From: Prevotellaceae bacterium
GTDB lineage: Bacteria; Bacteroidota; Bacteroidia; Bacteroidales; UBA932
Direction: 5' to 3'
Assembly (NCBI GenBank): GCA_031273485.1
Contig: JAISRS010000548.1
Span: 1 to 9,139, forward strand
DNA length: 9,139 nucleotides
Positions 1-6,596 of the stretch are shown one piece after another (the stretch's first letter is position 1; every line of letters starts with the position of its first letter). Under the pieces are notes generated by a model. That model searched no databases. It saw only the letters and a list, made by a program, of their open reading frames with translations, and had not been told where the DNA came from. Made by a program: the position numbers and the translations under genes.

Positions 1-34
1 TTTTGTGGTGCAAAAGGAACGTTGCACCACAAAA
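1..34. repeat. Perfect 13-bp inverted repeat (hairpin)
   Basis: Arms TTTTGTGGTGCAA (1-13) and TTGCACCACAAAA (22-34) are exact reverse complements around an 8-nt loop. This is the only strong, partly G/C hairpin in the non-coding part of the window. It could end transcription of a gene lying to the left or of a leftward transcript from 180-211, or it could be a protein-binding site. No T-run follows on the + strand, and what lies left of base 1 cannot be seen. Confidence 0.75.
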
Positions 35-80
35 ACATACCTTGCAACTTTCTTGAGAAAGTACTCCATTTGTGGTACAA
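2..80. repeat. Three copies of TTTGTGGTRCAA
   Basis: The 12-mer occurs at 2-13 (+), 22-33 (reverse) and 69-80 (+, with A in place of G at the variable position). The first two form the arms of the 1-34 hairpin. A repeated oriented 12-mer next to an operon promoter region suggests an operator or recombination-protein site, but this is inference; I do not recognise a known binding protein for it. Confidence 0.6.
47..62. repeat. Near-continuous palindrome ACTTTCT-TG-AGAAAGT
   Basis: Seven-base arms at 47-53 and 56-62 are exact reverse complements separated by 2 nt. The loop is too short for a good RNA hairpin, so a dimeric DNA-binding protein site is more likely than a terminator. It lies between the second and third TTTGTGGTRCAA copies. 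Confidence 0.5.
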
Positions 81-111
81 TGTAAAATTTTCATAAAATT
101 ATAATTTTACA
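81..111. repeat. 9-bp A/T inverted repeat followed by a T-run
   Basis: TGTAAAATT (81-89) pairs with AATTTTACA (103-111); a further TTTTACA lies at 113-119, and a run of seven T follows at 121-127. It resembles a weak terminator on the + strand, but the stem has only two G/C pairs and the surrounding DNA is nearly all A/T, so chance is a real alternative. Confidence 0.3.
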
Positions 112-179
112 GTTTTACAATTTTTTTGTTTAAAAAAAATAAAAAATAAAAAAATTTATAGAACAATATTTTTTTTTCA

Positions 180-211
180 CAAAGATATATAAAAAGTATT
201 ATATTATGCAA
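180..211 (-). promoter_or_regulatory. Candidate leftward Bacteroidota promoter
   Basis: On the minus strand, TTG (211-209), a 21-nt spacer and TATCTTTG (187-180) match the Bacteroidota -33/-7 pattern. The -7 box is identical to those of the two rightward promoters. Transcription would start near 173 and run left through the palindromes at 1-111 towards a gene or RNA outside the window. In such A/T-rich DNA the match may be chance. Confidence 0.35.
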
Positions 212-473
212 TAAAAATAAAATTAAAAAAAATATTTTTATTTTTAATATAATTATTATTAGATTATTATAGATAAAAAAAAGAAAATATTACAAAAATA
301 ATACAATGAAAAATTGTATATATTATGAATTATAATTATCTTTGCAAAAATTTTAAAAGAAAAATAAATTTATGACAGACAAACATTATAAAAAACATTG
401 TTATATAGCATTTGCGATACGAAACGGAGAAGCTGGTAAATCCTGTTTTACTATGTTGTTGCAAGGATTGCAT
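211..473 (+). repeat. Tandem direct repeat, copy 1 (degenerate)
   Basis: This stretch aligns to 491-756 with an offset of about 280-283 bp. Shared stretches include eight A followed by TATTTTTATTTTTAATATA, the TTATCTTTGC promoter region, AATAAATTTATGAC around the start codon, and GAGCTGGTAAATCC in the coding part. Copy 1 carries substitutions plus a 1-nt and a 2-nt deletion in its coding part. It arose by duplication of the traA 5' region, or is what remains of a second traA. Confidence 0.85.
314..344 (+). promoter_or_regulatory. Promoter P1 (duplicated copy)
   Basis: TTG at 314-316, a 20-nt spacer and TATCTTTG at 337-344 match the Bacteroidota primary sigma factor pattern. Transcription would start near 350, about 20 nt before the ATG of the 41-codon remnant, and could continue into traA with a leader of about 300 nt. 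Its two boxes and spacing are preserved although the coding copy behind it has decayed. Confidence 0.65.
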
Positions 474-497
474 ATAAATAATATATTGTGTAAATAA
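372..497 (+). pseudogene. Truncated, frameshifted copy of the traA 5' end
   Basis: The reading frame ATG 372 to TAA 497 gives 41 residues. About 18 of the first 33 match TraA, including MTD, YIAFA and AGKS. The deviant Walker A has lost its signature lysine: TraA reads KGGAGKS and this copy reads NGEAGKS. Compared with traA, one base is missing after 455 (the intact gene has an extra C in ACTATACTTG), which shifts the frame so that it soon ends; two more bases are missing about 15 nt later. No ATPase can be made from it. It is most likely a dead fragment of a tandem duplication. Less likely, it is translated as a short leader ahead of traA, since promoter P1 and the start region are intact. 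Confidence 0.8.
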
Positions 498-756
498 AAT
501 AAAGTTTAAAAAAAATATTTTTATTTTTAATATATTTATTATTATATCATTATATATTACAAAAAGAATATATTACAAAAAGAATGAAATAGAAAATTGT
601 TTATATTATGAAATATAATTATCTTTGCGAAACCTTTAAAAGAATAAATTTATGACTGACCCACACAAACACAAACCTTTTTATATAGCCTTTGCTACCC
701 AAAAAGGCGGAGCTGGTAAATCCAGTTTTACTATACTTGCTGCAAGTATTGCCCAT
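491..756 (+). repeat. Tandem direct repeat, copy 2 (runs into intact traA)
   Basis: This is the partner of the repeat at 211-473. It includes the A/T-rich leader, promoter P2 and about the first 35 codons of traA. The two copies are separated by only some 17 bases, so the arrangement is essentially head-to-tail. The copies differ at many positions, so the duplication is not recent. Confidence 0.85.
597..627 (+). promoter_or_regulatory. Promoter P2 of the tra operon
   Basis: TTG at 597-599, 20 nt, then TATCTTTG at 620-627 fits the Bacteroidota -33/-7 pattern with the same spacing as P1. The expected start near 634 gives traA a 5' leader of about 18 nt. No other convincing promoter is seen further down the gene cluster, so P2 (with or without P1) probably drives all genes from traA to beyond the right edge. 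Confidence 0.75.
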
Positions 757-1404
757 TATACTTCAAAACGTAATGTGGCGGTTATTGATTGTGATTATCC
801 ACAATTATCTATTGCTAATATGCGAAAAAGAGAATTAGAAAATATTTCCAAAAATGCCACATTAAAAAACCTTGCGCTGGCAAAGTTCTCAGAACATAAT
901 AAAACATCCTATGTCGTGGAAAGTGCTGCTACTCCTGATGCCATCAAAGTTGCGGAAAAGATAGCATCCGCACAGAACGTAGATTATATATTTTTCGATT
1001 TACCCGGCACTGTTAATCAACCCGGCATTTTAACCTTAATTCAGCAGATGGATTATATTTTCACACCAATTTCTGCCGACCGGCGTGTGGTGGAAAGCTC
1101 TTTGAGCTTCCTTTTGATGTTGCGTCAACTTTCTGATGAAATAAAATCATATGTTTTTTGGAATATGGTGGACGGTCGAGAAAAAACAAACCTGTATGAA
1201 GCCTATAATCAACTAATGAAAGAGTATCGTATTCCTATCCTTGAAACTATGGTGCCATATTTACTCCGGTTTCACAAAGAAGCAATTGATTACTCTCAAG
1301 AAGGAGTATTTTGTTCAACACTGCTTGCTCCTTCTCGTTCTATGCTTTCCAACAGCCGTGTTCACTATTTATGCGATGAAATATTTGAAATAATAAATCA
1401 ATAA
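652..1404 (+). CDS. traA: Conjugative transposon protein TraA, ParA/MinD-family ATPase
   Basis: This 250-residue protein is a cytoplasmic P-loop ATPase of the ParA type, the usual first gene of CTnDOT-type tra operons. It has a deviant Walker A, KGGAGKS, at residues 18-24 with the signature lysine K18, a Walker A' region VIDCDYPQ around D46, and a Walker B FFDLPG with D116. The family binds ATP and, in related systems, positions DNA or protein complexes; in conjugation it may localise the transfer machinery or help control it, which is inference. The ATG at 652 lies about 25 nt after the -7 box of P2 and is shared in context with the decayed copy at 372, which supports this start. It is followed after 33 nt by the DUF3408 gene. 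No Shine-Dalgarno sequence is evident, as is usual in Bacteroidota. Confidence 0.92.
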   Translation: MTDPHKHKPFYIAFATQKGGAGKSSFTILAASIAHYTSKRNVAVIDCDYPQLSIANMRKRELENISKNATLKNLALAKFSEHNKTSYVVESAATPDAIKVAEKIASAQNVDYIFFDLPGTVNQPGILTLIQQMDYIFTPISADRRVVESSLSFLLMLRQLSDEIKSYVFWNMVDGREKTNLYEAYNQLMKEYRIPILETMVPYLLRFHKEAIDYSQEGVFCSTLLAPSRSMLSNSRVHYLCDEIFEIINQ

Positions 1405-1437
1405 AATTTATACTAACTATTTTTTTAGAAATAGGTT

Positions 1438-1863
1438 ATGGCAAAAAAAATGACTGATATTAATGAAGAGGAAATGTTAGCACGAATGGCCGGTAACGGC
1501 TATCACTCAACAACAAATAACAGTCAACAATTTGAGCAACCTATTCCAGAAAATATAGCTCCTGAAAAAGAAGAAAAATTTTTTATGAATGAACTATCGC
1601 CAGCAGTTGAAGCGCGTAGTGGAAATGGGAAAAAAGACAGTTATGTTGAAAAATATTTATCTAGAAATATTATTGGCACAGTTCGAGGAAATGTTGGGAT
1701 TAGCAAAGGTACTTTAGATATAGCCGAAAAAGTTATAGCACGAATTTTCGACAATAAAATAGCAGTAGGCGCTTATATAGATAATATTGTTTTGGAACAT
1801 TTTAACAAACATAAAAAAGATTATGAACTATGGCTTACCGAAAAACCGACAGCAATATTTTAA
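1438..1863 (+). CDS. DUF3408 conjugal transfer protein (TraB/TraC position)
   Basis: This 141-residue soluble protein has two parts. Residues 1-65 are polar and probably disordered (rich in N, E and K). Residues 70-141 contain the conserved pattern of DUF3408: a basic start (YLSRNIIGTVRG), a strand region around VGISKGTL, then helical IAEKVIARI and YIDNIVLEHFNKHKKDYELW. The DUF3408 family is found next to traA in Bacteroides conjugative elements; its small C-terminal domain resembles ribbon-helix-helix DNA-binding proteins, so a role as DNA-binding partner of TraA, as in ParA/ParB-like pairs, is plausible but unproven. A second in-frame ATG four codons later (1450) is an alternative start. 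The gene ends 12 nt before the next. I give no symbol because naming of the second and third genes differs between elements. Confidence 0.75.
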   Translation: MAKKMTDINEEEMLARMAGNGYHSTTNNSQQFEQPIPENIAPEKEEKFFMNELSPAVEARSGNGKKDSYVEKYLSRNIIGTVRGNVGISKGTLDIAEKVIARIFDNKIAVGAYIDNIVLEHFNKHKKDYELWLTEKPTAIF

Positions 1864-1875
1864 ATAATATTACCA

Positions 1876-2406
1876 ATGCAAAATTTGGTGGAATATTTTG
1901 TTATTTGCTTTATAGTTTGGGCGACTATTAGTGTTATTTTTTTTAGAAAAGAATTGCAATCATTTTTTCTTTCGAGTAAAGAAAAAAAGGAACAAAAATC
2001 AATAGCTGTTGCAGAAAATAGTTTAATGGGAGCGGCACATGATGTTTTCCAAACTGTAGGCGCCATACTAAAAGACGAGGAGAATAGTTATATAAGTATA
2101 TCGGAGGGTGATTTTGAAATAGAATATGATAGTATTGATAATGAAGCTACGTATGATGATGATGATGATATCCAGGAAACAGTAAACAGTGAAAATCTTG
2201 CTGTCGATTTTCAGGAAATGCAACAAATGATTGCAATAGTAGAAGACGATACGCCGGTGAAGAATCTTGGCAACACGAGCATAGAAGAGGCTAAGCGAAC
2301 TCTTAAGCAAATAGAAGATACGGATTTTTTAAAAAAAATGATGACAACAAAAGACGAAGTATCGCGACGAATAGATGAGATACTTAACAACAATATTAAT
2401 AACTAA
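1876..2406 (+). CDS. Membrane-anchored acidic protein of unknown function (TraC/TraD position)
   Basis: I do not recognise this 176-residue protein by sequence. It has one N-terminal membrane segment (about residues 5-23, followed by RKELQ), a lysine/glutamate-rich stretch at 35-45, a strongly acidic middle with five aspartates in a row near residue 95 (encoded by five GAT repeats, 2155-2169), and a charged helical C-terminus from about residue 136 (IEEAKRTLKQIEDTDFLKKM). The layout suggests a bitopic inner-membrane protein with a long soluble, probably cytoplasmic tail. It sits where CTnDOT-type operons carry traC/traD, including DUF4122-type proteins, and could be a diverged member. Position in the operon and codon content support a real gene. 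Confidence 0.7.
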   Translation: MQNLVEYFVICFIVWATISVIFFRKELQSFFLSSKEKKEQKSIAVAENSLMGAAHDVFQTVGAILKDEENSYISISEGDFEIEYDSIDNEATYDDDDDIQETVNSENLAVDFQEMQQMIAIVEDDTPVKNLGNTSIEEAKRTLKQIEDTDFLKKMMTTKDEVSRRIDEILNNNINN

Positions 2407-2444
2407 ACTAAGTATAATTTTTTAATAATTAAATTTTTAATTTT

Positions 2445-2807
2445 ATGAAAAAAATCAAAACCAAAGTACTAAACATTGTAATTCATTTTTTTGCTATTCT
2501 TGTTATGGCTGTTTGCTCCATGACGTTTTTTATGTTTTCCGGGCAAGCATTTGCACAGACAACAGGAGGAATTAATAAAGCAAAAACCGCGTTAACAACT
2601 GTAACGTCTGACATATCAGGGCTTTTTGAACTGGTTTCAAAATTTATGTTTGCCATTGCTGCCATTTGCGCTCTTGTAGGGGCTTTTATCGTTTATTCGA
2701 AATGGAACTCCGGCGACCAACAATCAACAAAGCTGGCGGCCGCATGGTTCGGATCCGGTCTTTTTTTGTTGGCAGCAGGCATATTTATTAAGGCAATATT
2801 CTTATAA
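2445..2807 (+). CDS. traE: Conjugative transposon protein TraE (DUF4134), VirB2-like pilin
   Basis: This 120-residue protein has a signal peptide with a basic start (MKKIKTK), a long hydrophobic core and a likely cleavage after residue 37 (AFA/QTT). The mature part has two membrane helices, about residues 65-85 and 101-119, linked by a short loop with SKWNSGD. The C-terminal KLAAAWFGSGLF is typical of DUF4134. The family is the small, major-pilin-like (VirB2-like) subunit of Bacteroidota type IV secretion. It is preceded by 38 nt of A/T-rich DNA, the largest gap in the operon; no promoter box is seen there. Its C-terminal 67 residues align with those of TraI downstream. The stretch has NotI- and BamHI-like sites by chance within conserved codons. 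Confidence 0.92.
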   Translation: MKKIKTKVLNIVIHFFAILVMAVCSMTFFMFSGQAFAQTTGGINKAKTALTTVTSDISGLFELVSKFMFAIAAICALVGAFIVYSKWNSGDQQSTKLAAAWFGSGLFLLAAGIFIKAIFL

Positions 2808-2826
2808 TTAGAGTATATTCTTATCA

Positions 2827-3150
2827 ATGGAATACATAATACATAAGGGCATAAATAAAACCGTTGAGTTTAAAGGTTTACGTGCACAGTATTTAATATA
2901 CTTTGTGGTGGGTATCATTATCCTGTTTATGCTCTTTATTATATTGCGTGTGATTAACATAAACATTGTTGGAAGTCTTGTTACCATAGGCGGTCTTGCA
3001 TGCGCACTTGTTGCTGTAGTATTTCGTATGAATGCGAAATACGGGCAATATGGATTGATGAAGCAACAAGCGCGACGCAGATGTCCCCGTTTTTTAATTT
3101 CTCGTAAAAAATTTGCGACCATTCTTGCCGTGAAAAAAAGAAAAGTATGA
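2827..3150 (+). CDS. traF: Conjugative transposon protein TraF (DUF4133), VirB3-like
   Basis: This 107-residue inner-membrane protein opens with YIIHKGINKTVEFKGLRAQY, the conserved start of DUF4133 (a KG...FKG pattern). Two membrane helices follow at about residues 26-44 and 48-68, then a basic C-terminal tail ending KKRKV. VirB3-like proteins act with the pilin and the VirB4 ATPase at the inner membrane, which fits its place between traE and traG. Its last four bases overlap the start of traG (ATGA), indicating translational coupling. The start at 2827 lies 19 nt after traE, and its N-terminus agrees with the family. Confidence 0.9.
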   Translation: MEYIIHKGINKTVEFKGLRAQYLIYFVVGIIILFMLFIILRVININIVGSLVTIGGLACALVAVVFRMNAKYGQYGLMKQQARRRCPRFLISRKKFATILAVKKRKV

Positions 3151-5651
3151 TAAATATTCTACCGACCAGTACTATTGAGAATCGCAATCCTATTTACAAA
3201 ATAGAAAAAGGTTTCATCATATCGAAATATGCGGATATGACCATCCCTTTTATTCTCGAATTACCGGAGATATTTACACTTACCCAAGAGGAATATACAA
3301 ACATTCATTCGATTTTTAACAAGGCTATAAAGATACTTCCTGATTATACGGTACTACATAAACAGGATTGGTTTGTCAAAGAAACCTATACCCCCCATCA
3401 TGAGTCAAGTGATTTTTTGACAAAAGCGCATGAGATGCACTTTATTGAACGTCCTTTTTTATCGCATAAATGTTATTTGTTTATCACAAAAACCACCAGA
3501 AGCAATGCCCGTAAAACATCTTTATTCACTACACTTTGTCGTGGCCGATTAGTGCCCAGGGAAATGCTTTCGAATGATGTAATCAATCATTTTGAGGATG
3601 CCGTAGAACAATTTGCCGGTATCTTAAAAGACAGCGCTTATTTTAAAATAAAGAGATTAACCGAAGAGGAGATTATCGGCACGGACGCTATGAGTGGTTT
3701 ACTAGACCGATATATTACACTTGATGCTAGCAATCTTGAAAGAACAACCCTTAAAGATATTCAATTTAACCCTGAAAATATTGTCGTTGGAGATAAGAAA
3801 ATATGCCTCCATAGCTTGTCGGACATAGATGATTTACCTTTTGTTGTCAGTCCCGACAGTAAGTACGAAAAATTATCTACCGACAAGAGCAATTGTACGC
3901 TAAGTTATGCGATCCCGGTGGGATTACTTCTTCCGTGTAATCATATATACAACCAATATATCATGATCGATAACCATCAGGAGAATATTCGCAAACTGGA
4001 ATCACAAAGTAAGCGGATGTTTTCCTTGTCGAGACTCTCCCGCTCGAACGAAGTTAATCATGAACAAATAGAAACATTCTTAAATGCGGTGCATGAAGGA
4101 GGTTTTTTGACCGTCCGTGCCCATTTTAATGTCGTGGCATGGGCGGATAATGACGCGGAATTGAAACGAATAAAAAATGAGGTGGGGGCTCAGATTTCTG
4201 AAATGAACTGTAACCCGCGCCACAATGTGGTAGATGCGCCTGTGTTATTTTGGGCAGGTATTCCGGGTAATGCCGCAGATTTTCCACTGGAGGATACGTT
4301 TATGACTTTTTTAGAAGCTGCAACCTGTTTTATCACGTACGAAACATGCCAGCGGGATTCGTTATCTCCATTTGGGATTAAACTTACCGATAGATATACC
4401 GGCAGACCCCTGCATGTGGATATTTCGGATGCCCCCATGAAAAAAGGTATTATATCCAATCGGAATAAGTTTATACTTGGGCCATCCGGATCCGGCAAAA
4501 GTTTCTTTACCAATCATATGATGCGGCAATATTATGAGCAGGATTCCCATATTGTTCTTATTGATATAGGTAACAGTTATCAAGGATTATGTCAGTTGAT
4601 AAATAAAAAAACGAGAGGTAAAGATGGGATTTATTTAACTTACACGGAAGAAAATCCCATTACATTTAATCCTTTTTATACAGATGATGGAGTATTTGAT
4701 ATAGAAAAAAAAGAAAGTATCAAAGCGCTTATTCTCGCTCTTTGGAAAAGAGATACAGAAACACCAACAAGAGCAGAAGAGGTGCATTTATCCAATGCGG
4801 TGAACGGCTACCTTGAACTTATAAAAATAAATAAATCTGTAGTTCCCAGCTTTAATACATTTTATGAATATGTTGAAAGCACATTCCGGGAAAGTGTTGT
4901 TAAAAAAAAGGTGAAAGACAAAGATTTTGATATTGATAATTTTTTGAATGTTCTTGAACCTTATTATAAAGGTGGAGAATACGATTACTTGTTAAACTCT
5001 GATAAGCAACTGGACTTGCTGAACAAACGGTTTGTCATTTTTGAAATAGACAATATTAAAGACCATAAAATATTGTTTCCGGTGGTTACGATTATTATCA
5101 TGGAAACATTTATTAATAAGATGCGCCGGCTAAAAGGTATTCGCAAAGTAATTTTAATAGAAGAGGCATGGAAAGCCATTGCCAAAGAAGGGATGGCTGC
5201 CTATATAAAGTATTTGTTTAAAACCGTCCGGAAATTTTTCGGCGAGGCAATTATTGTTACACAGGAAGTGGAAGATATTGTTAATTCGGAAATAATAAAA
5301 CAATCTATTATTAATAGTTCGGACTGCAAAATCTTATGCGACCAAAAAAAATATATGAACCGGTTTGAGGAGATACAAGCGCTGCTCGGTTTAACGGAAA
5401 AACAAAAAGCGCAGGTATTATCTCTTAACCAAGATTTAGATCCACATCGTAGCTATAGAGAGATATATATTGACTTAAATGGTACGCATAGCGCTGTGTA
5501 TGGTGTGGAAGTGTCGCCGGAAGCGTACTTAACGTACAGTACCGAAGAAACAGAAAAGACGGCCTTATTTAATCTCGCTAATGAGCGTTATAATGGAGAT
5601 TTGGAAATGGCTATCCGAGATATGGTCAATGAACAAAAAAAAGTAAAATAA
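3147..5651 (+). CDS. traG: Conjugative transposon ATPase TraG, VirB4 family
   Basis: This 834-residue protein is the VirB4-like ATPase that powers pilus assembly and DNA transfer from the cytoplasmic side of the inner membrane. Its N-terminal half (about 1-420) has the family's opening, with FIISKYADMTIPF and VLHKQDWFV motifs. The C-terminal RecA-like domain carries Walker A GPSGSGKS at residues 445-452 and Walker B VILIEEAW with E672/E673, followed by T705-Q706 of the conserved TQE motif. The name follows CTnDOT; it is not the VirD4-like coupling protein called TraG in other plasmids. The length matches relatives, and the gene is intact. It overlaps traF by 4 nt and traI by 1 nt (TAATG), so translation is probably coupled on both sides. 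Confidence 0.95.
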   Translation: MINILPTSTIENRNPIYKIEKGFIISKYADMTIPFILELPEIFTLTQEEYTNIHSIFNKAIKILPDYTVLHKQDWFVKETYTPHHESSDFLTKAHEMHFIERPFLSHKCYLFITKTTRSNARKTSLFTTLCRGRLVPREMLSNDVINHFEDAVEQFAGILKDSAYFKIKRLTEEEIIGTDAMSGLLDRYITLDASNLERTTLKDIQFNPENIVVGDKKICLHSLSDIDDLPFVVSPDSKYEKLSTDKSNCTLSYAIPVGLLLPCNHIYNQYIMIDNHQENIRKLESQSKRMFSLSRLSRSNEVNHEQIETFLNAVHEGGFLTVRAHFNVVAWADNDAELKRIKNEVGAQISEMNCNPRHNVVDAPVLFWAGIPGNAADFPLEDTFMTFLEAATCFITYETCQRDSLSPFGIKLTDRYTGRPLHVDISDAPMKKGIISNRNKFILGPSGSGKSFFTNHMMRQYYEQDSHIVLIDIGNSYQGLCQLINKKTRGKDGIYLTYTEENPITFNPFYTDDGVFDIEKKESIKALILALWKRDTETPTRAEEVHLSNAVNGYLELIKINKSVVPSFNTFYEYVESTFRESVVKKKVKDKDFDIDNFLNVLEPYYKGGEYDYLLNSDKQLDLLNKRFVIFEIDNIKDHKILFPVVTIIIMETFINKMRRLKGIRKVILIEEAWKAIAKEGMAAYIKYLFKTVRKFFGEAIIVTQEVEDIVNSEIIKQSIINSSDCKILCDQKKYMNRFEEIQALLGLTEKQKAQVLSLNQDLDPHRSYREIYIDLNGTHSAVYGVEVSPEAYLTYSTEETEKTALFNLANERYNGDLEMAIRDMVNEQKKVK

Positions 5652-6577
5652 TGAAAAAAATTGTAATCCTCCTACTGTTTTCCTTTGCTCCGCTATTGCC
5701 TTCTTCAGGGGTAGAGCCTGGTTTGCCAGTAACCGATGTTGCGCACGCTGCTGCTAATATCGTGGGACATGCAAAAAGTTTAACGGAAGCTGTTAATAAT
5801 GGACTAGCCCTGATAAAGCAATTTGAAACGATGACAAAAGTACTTGAAACGATGAAGAAGGTGAAAAATCAAGTTGACAGTATCAACAGCCATATTTACG
5901 ACCTGCAATCAATAGTAGATGCCATGGTAAGCTTGGCGAATGTTGTACAACAGACAACCGAGATCTATCGAACAGCTGCCCGTGCTAATGTGTTTAGTGT
6001 GGACGAATTAATCGGCCTTATGGATTATCTGACAGTTATTGTTGATCGTACAACAAAAACTGCGGAGACTATTAAGGGTTATGTAAAGCAGAATAAATGG
6101 CGGTTCACGGATAAAGAGAGAAAAGATGCTATTGATGCTGCGGCAGACGCTAACAAGCGTGAGGAAGTAAACCTTGAGAAAATCGCGAGCGCGGTAGAAT
6201 CAAGAGTGGTAATGTTACAAGAAGTAAAATACTTGAATGAAAATCACTTAATCGGTCCGCTGGATTCATATTATGCAAATAGCGAACAAGAATTACTACT
6301 TGGCCCAAAATTAGTTTCTGCTTTCTCAAAAGCCCTTGGAGTAGAAACAGAAGTTGATACGGCCAAGAGTGCTACAAAAAAAATTACAGGCATATATGCT
6401 AGTTTTAAAAATTTATTTTTTGTACTATCCGGCTTTATTGCACTTATTGGCGCATACAGGGTATATCGTAAAGTCAATTTGGAAGAAGGAGGTATCGGCA
6501 AAGCTGCCACTATTTGGTTTACATCTGCTCTGACTGTATTTATTCTTGGTTCTGTAGTAGAATTTTTTTTACTTTAA
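5651..6577 (+). CDS. traI: Conjugative transposon protein TraI (DUF4141) with pilin-like C-terminal membrane domain
   Basis: This 308-residue protein begins with a signal peptide (MKKIVILLLFSF..., residues 1 to about 20). The mature N-terminus (LPVTDVAHAAANIVGHAKS) and the following helical, coiled-coil-prone region (about 35-130, IKQFETMTKVLETMKKVKN) fit DUF4141, a periplasmic, possibly VirB5-like component. Residues 135-235 are mostly helical and charged. The last 60 residues hold two membrane helices (about 253-272 and 286-307). This end aligns without gaps to the TraE pilin C-terminus: about 20 of 67 residues identical, including ALIGA, VY.K.N and WF. From memory the CTnDOT TraI is nearer 200 residues, so this one is extended. 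It could be a natural fusion or simply a longer member of the family. It overlaps traG by one base. Confidence 0.8.
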   Translation: MKKIVILLLFSFAPLLPSSGVEPGLPVTDVAHAAANIVGHAKSLTEAVNNGLALIKQFETMTKVLETMKKVKNQVDSINSHIYDLQSIVDAMVSLANVVQQTTEIYRTAARANVFSVDELIGLMDYLTVIVDRTTKTAETIKGYVKQNKWRFTDKERKDAIDAAADANKREEVNLEKIASAVESRVVMLQEVKYLNENHLIGPLDSYYANSEQELLLGPKLVSAFSKALGVETEVDTAKSATKKITGIYASFKNLFFVLSGFIALIGAYRVYRKVNLEEGGIGKAATIWFTSALTVFILGSVVEFFLL

Positions 6578-6596
6578 CTTTTTATTTTTAAAGTCT

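Noticed and set aside
81..130. A firm rho-independent terminator
   Set aside because: The stem is almost purely A/T in nearly pure A/T surroundings, so it was kept only as a weak inverted repeat.
121..370. CRISPR array, tRNA, or transfer origin in the A/T-rich gap
   Set aside because: There are no regularly spaced repeats, no tRNA-like cloverleaf and no recognisable nick motif. Apart from the listed promoters and duplication I see only A/T-rich low-complexity DNA.
372..497. A second functional ParA gene
   Set aside because: It is only 41 codons, is frameshifted against traA, and lacks the signature lysine and everything after Walker A.
2155..2169. Five GAT repeats as a phase-variation tract
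   Set aside because: A triplet repeat changes only the number of aspartates and cannot shift the frame; five units is also short.
2735..2758. Adjacent NotI-like and BamHI-like sites, looking like a cloning linker
   Set aside because: The bases lie in frame inside the conserved TraE motif KLAAAWFGSG, so they are native coding sequence.
2808..3187. Minus-strand reading frames opposite traF and similar ones opposite other tra genes
   Set aside because: They lie fully opposite well-supported conserved genes, have no promoter or family resemblance, and are shadow frames.
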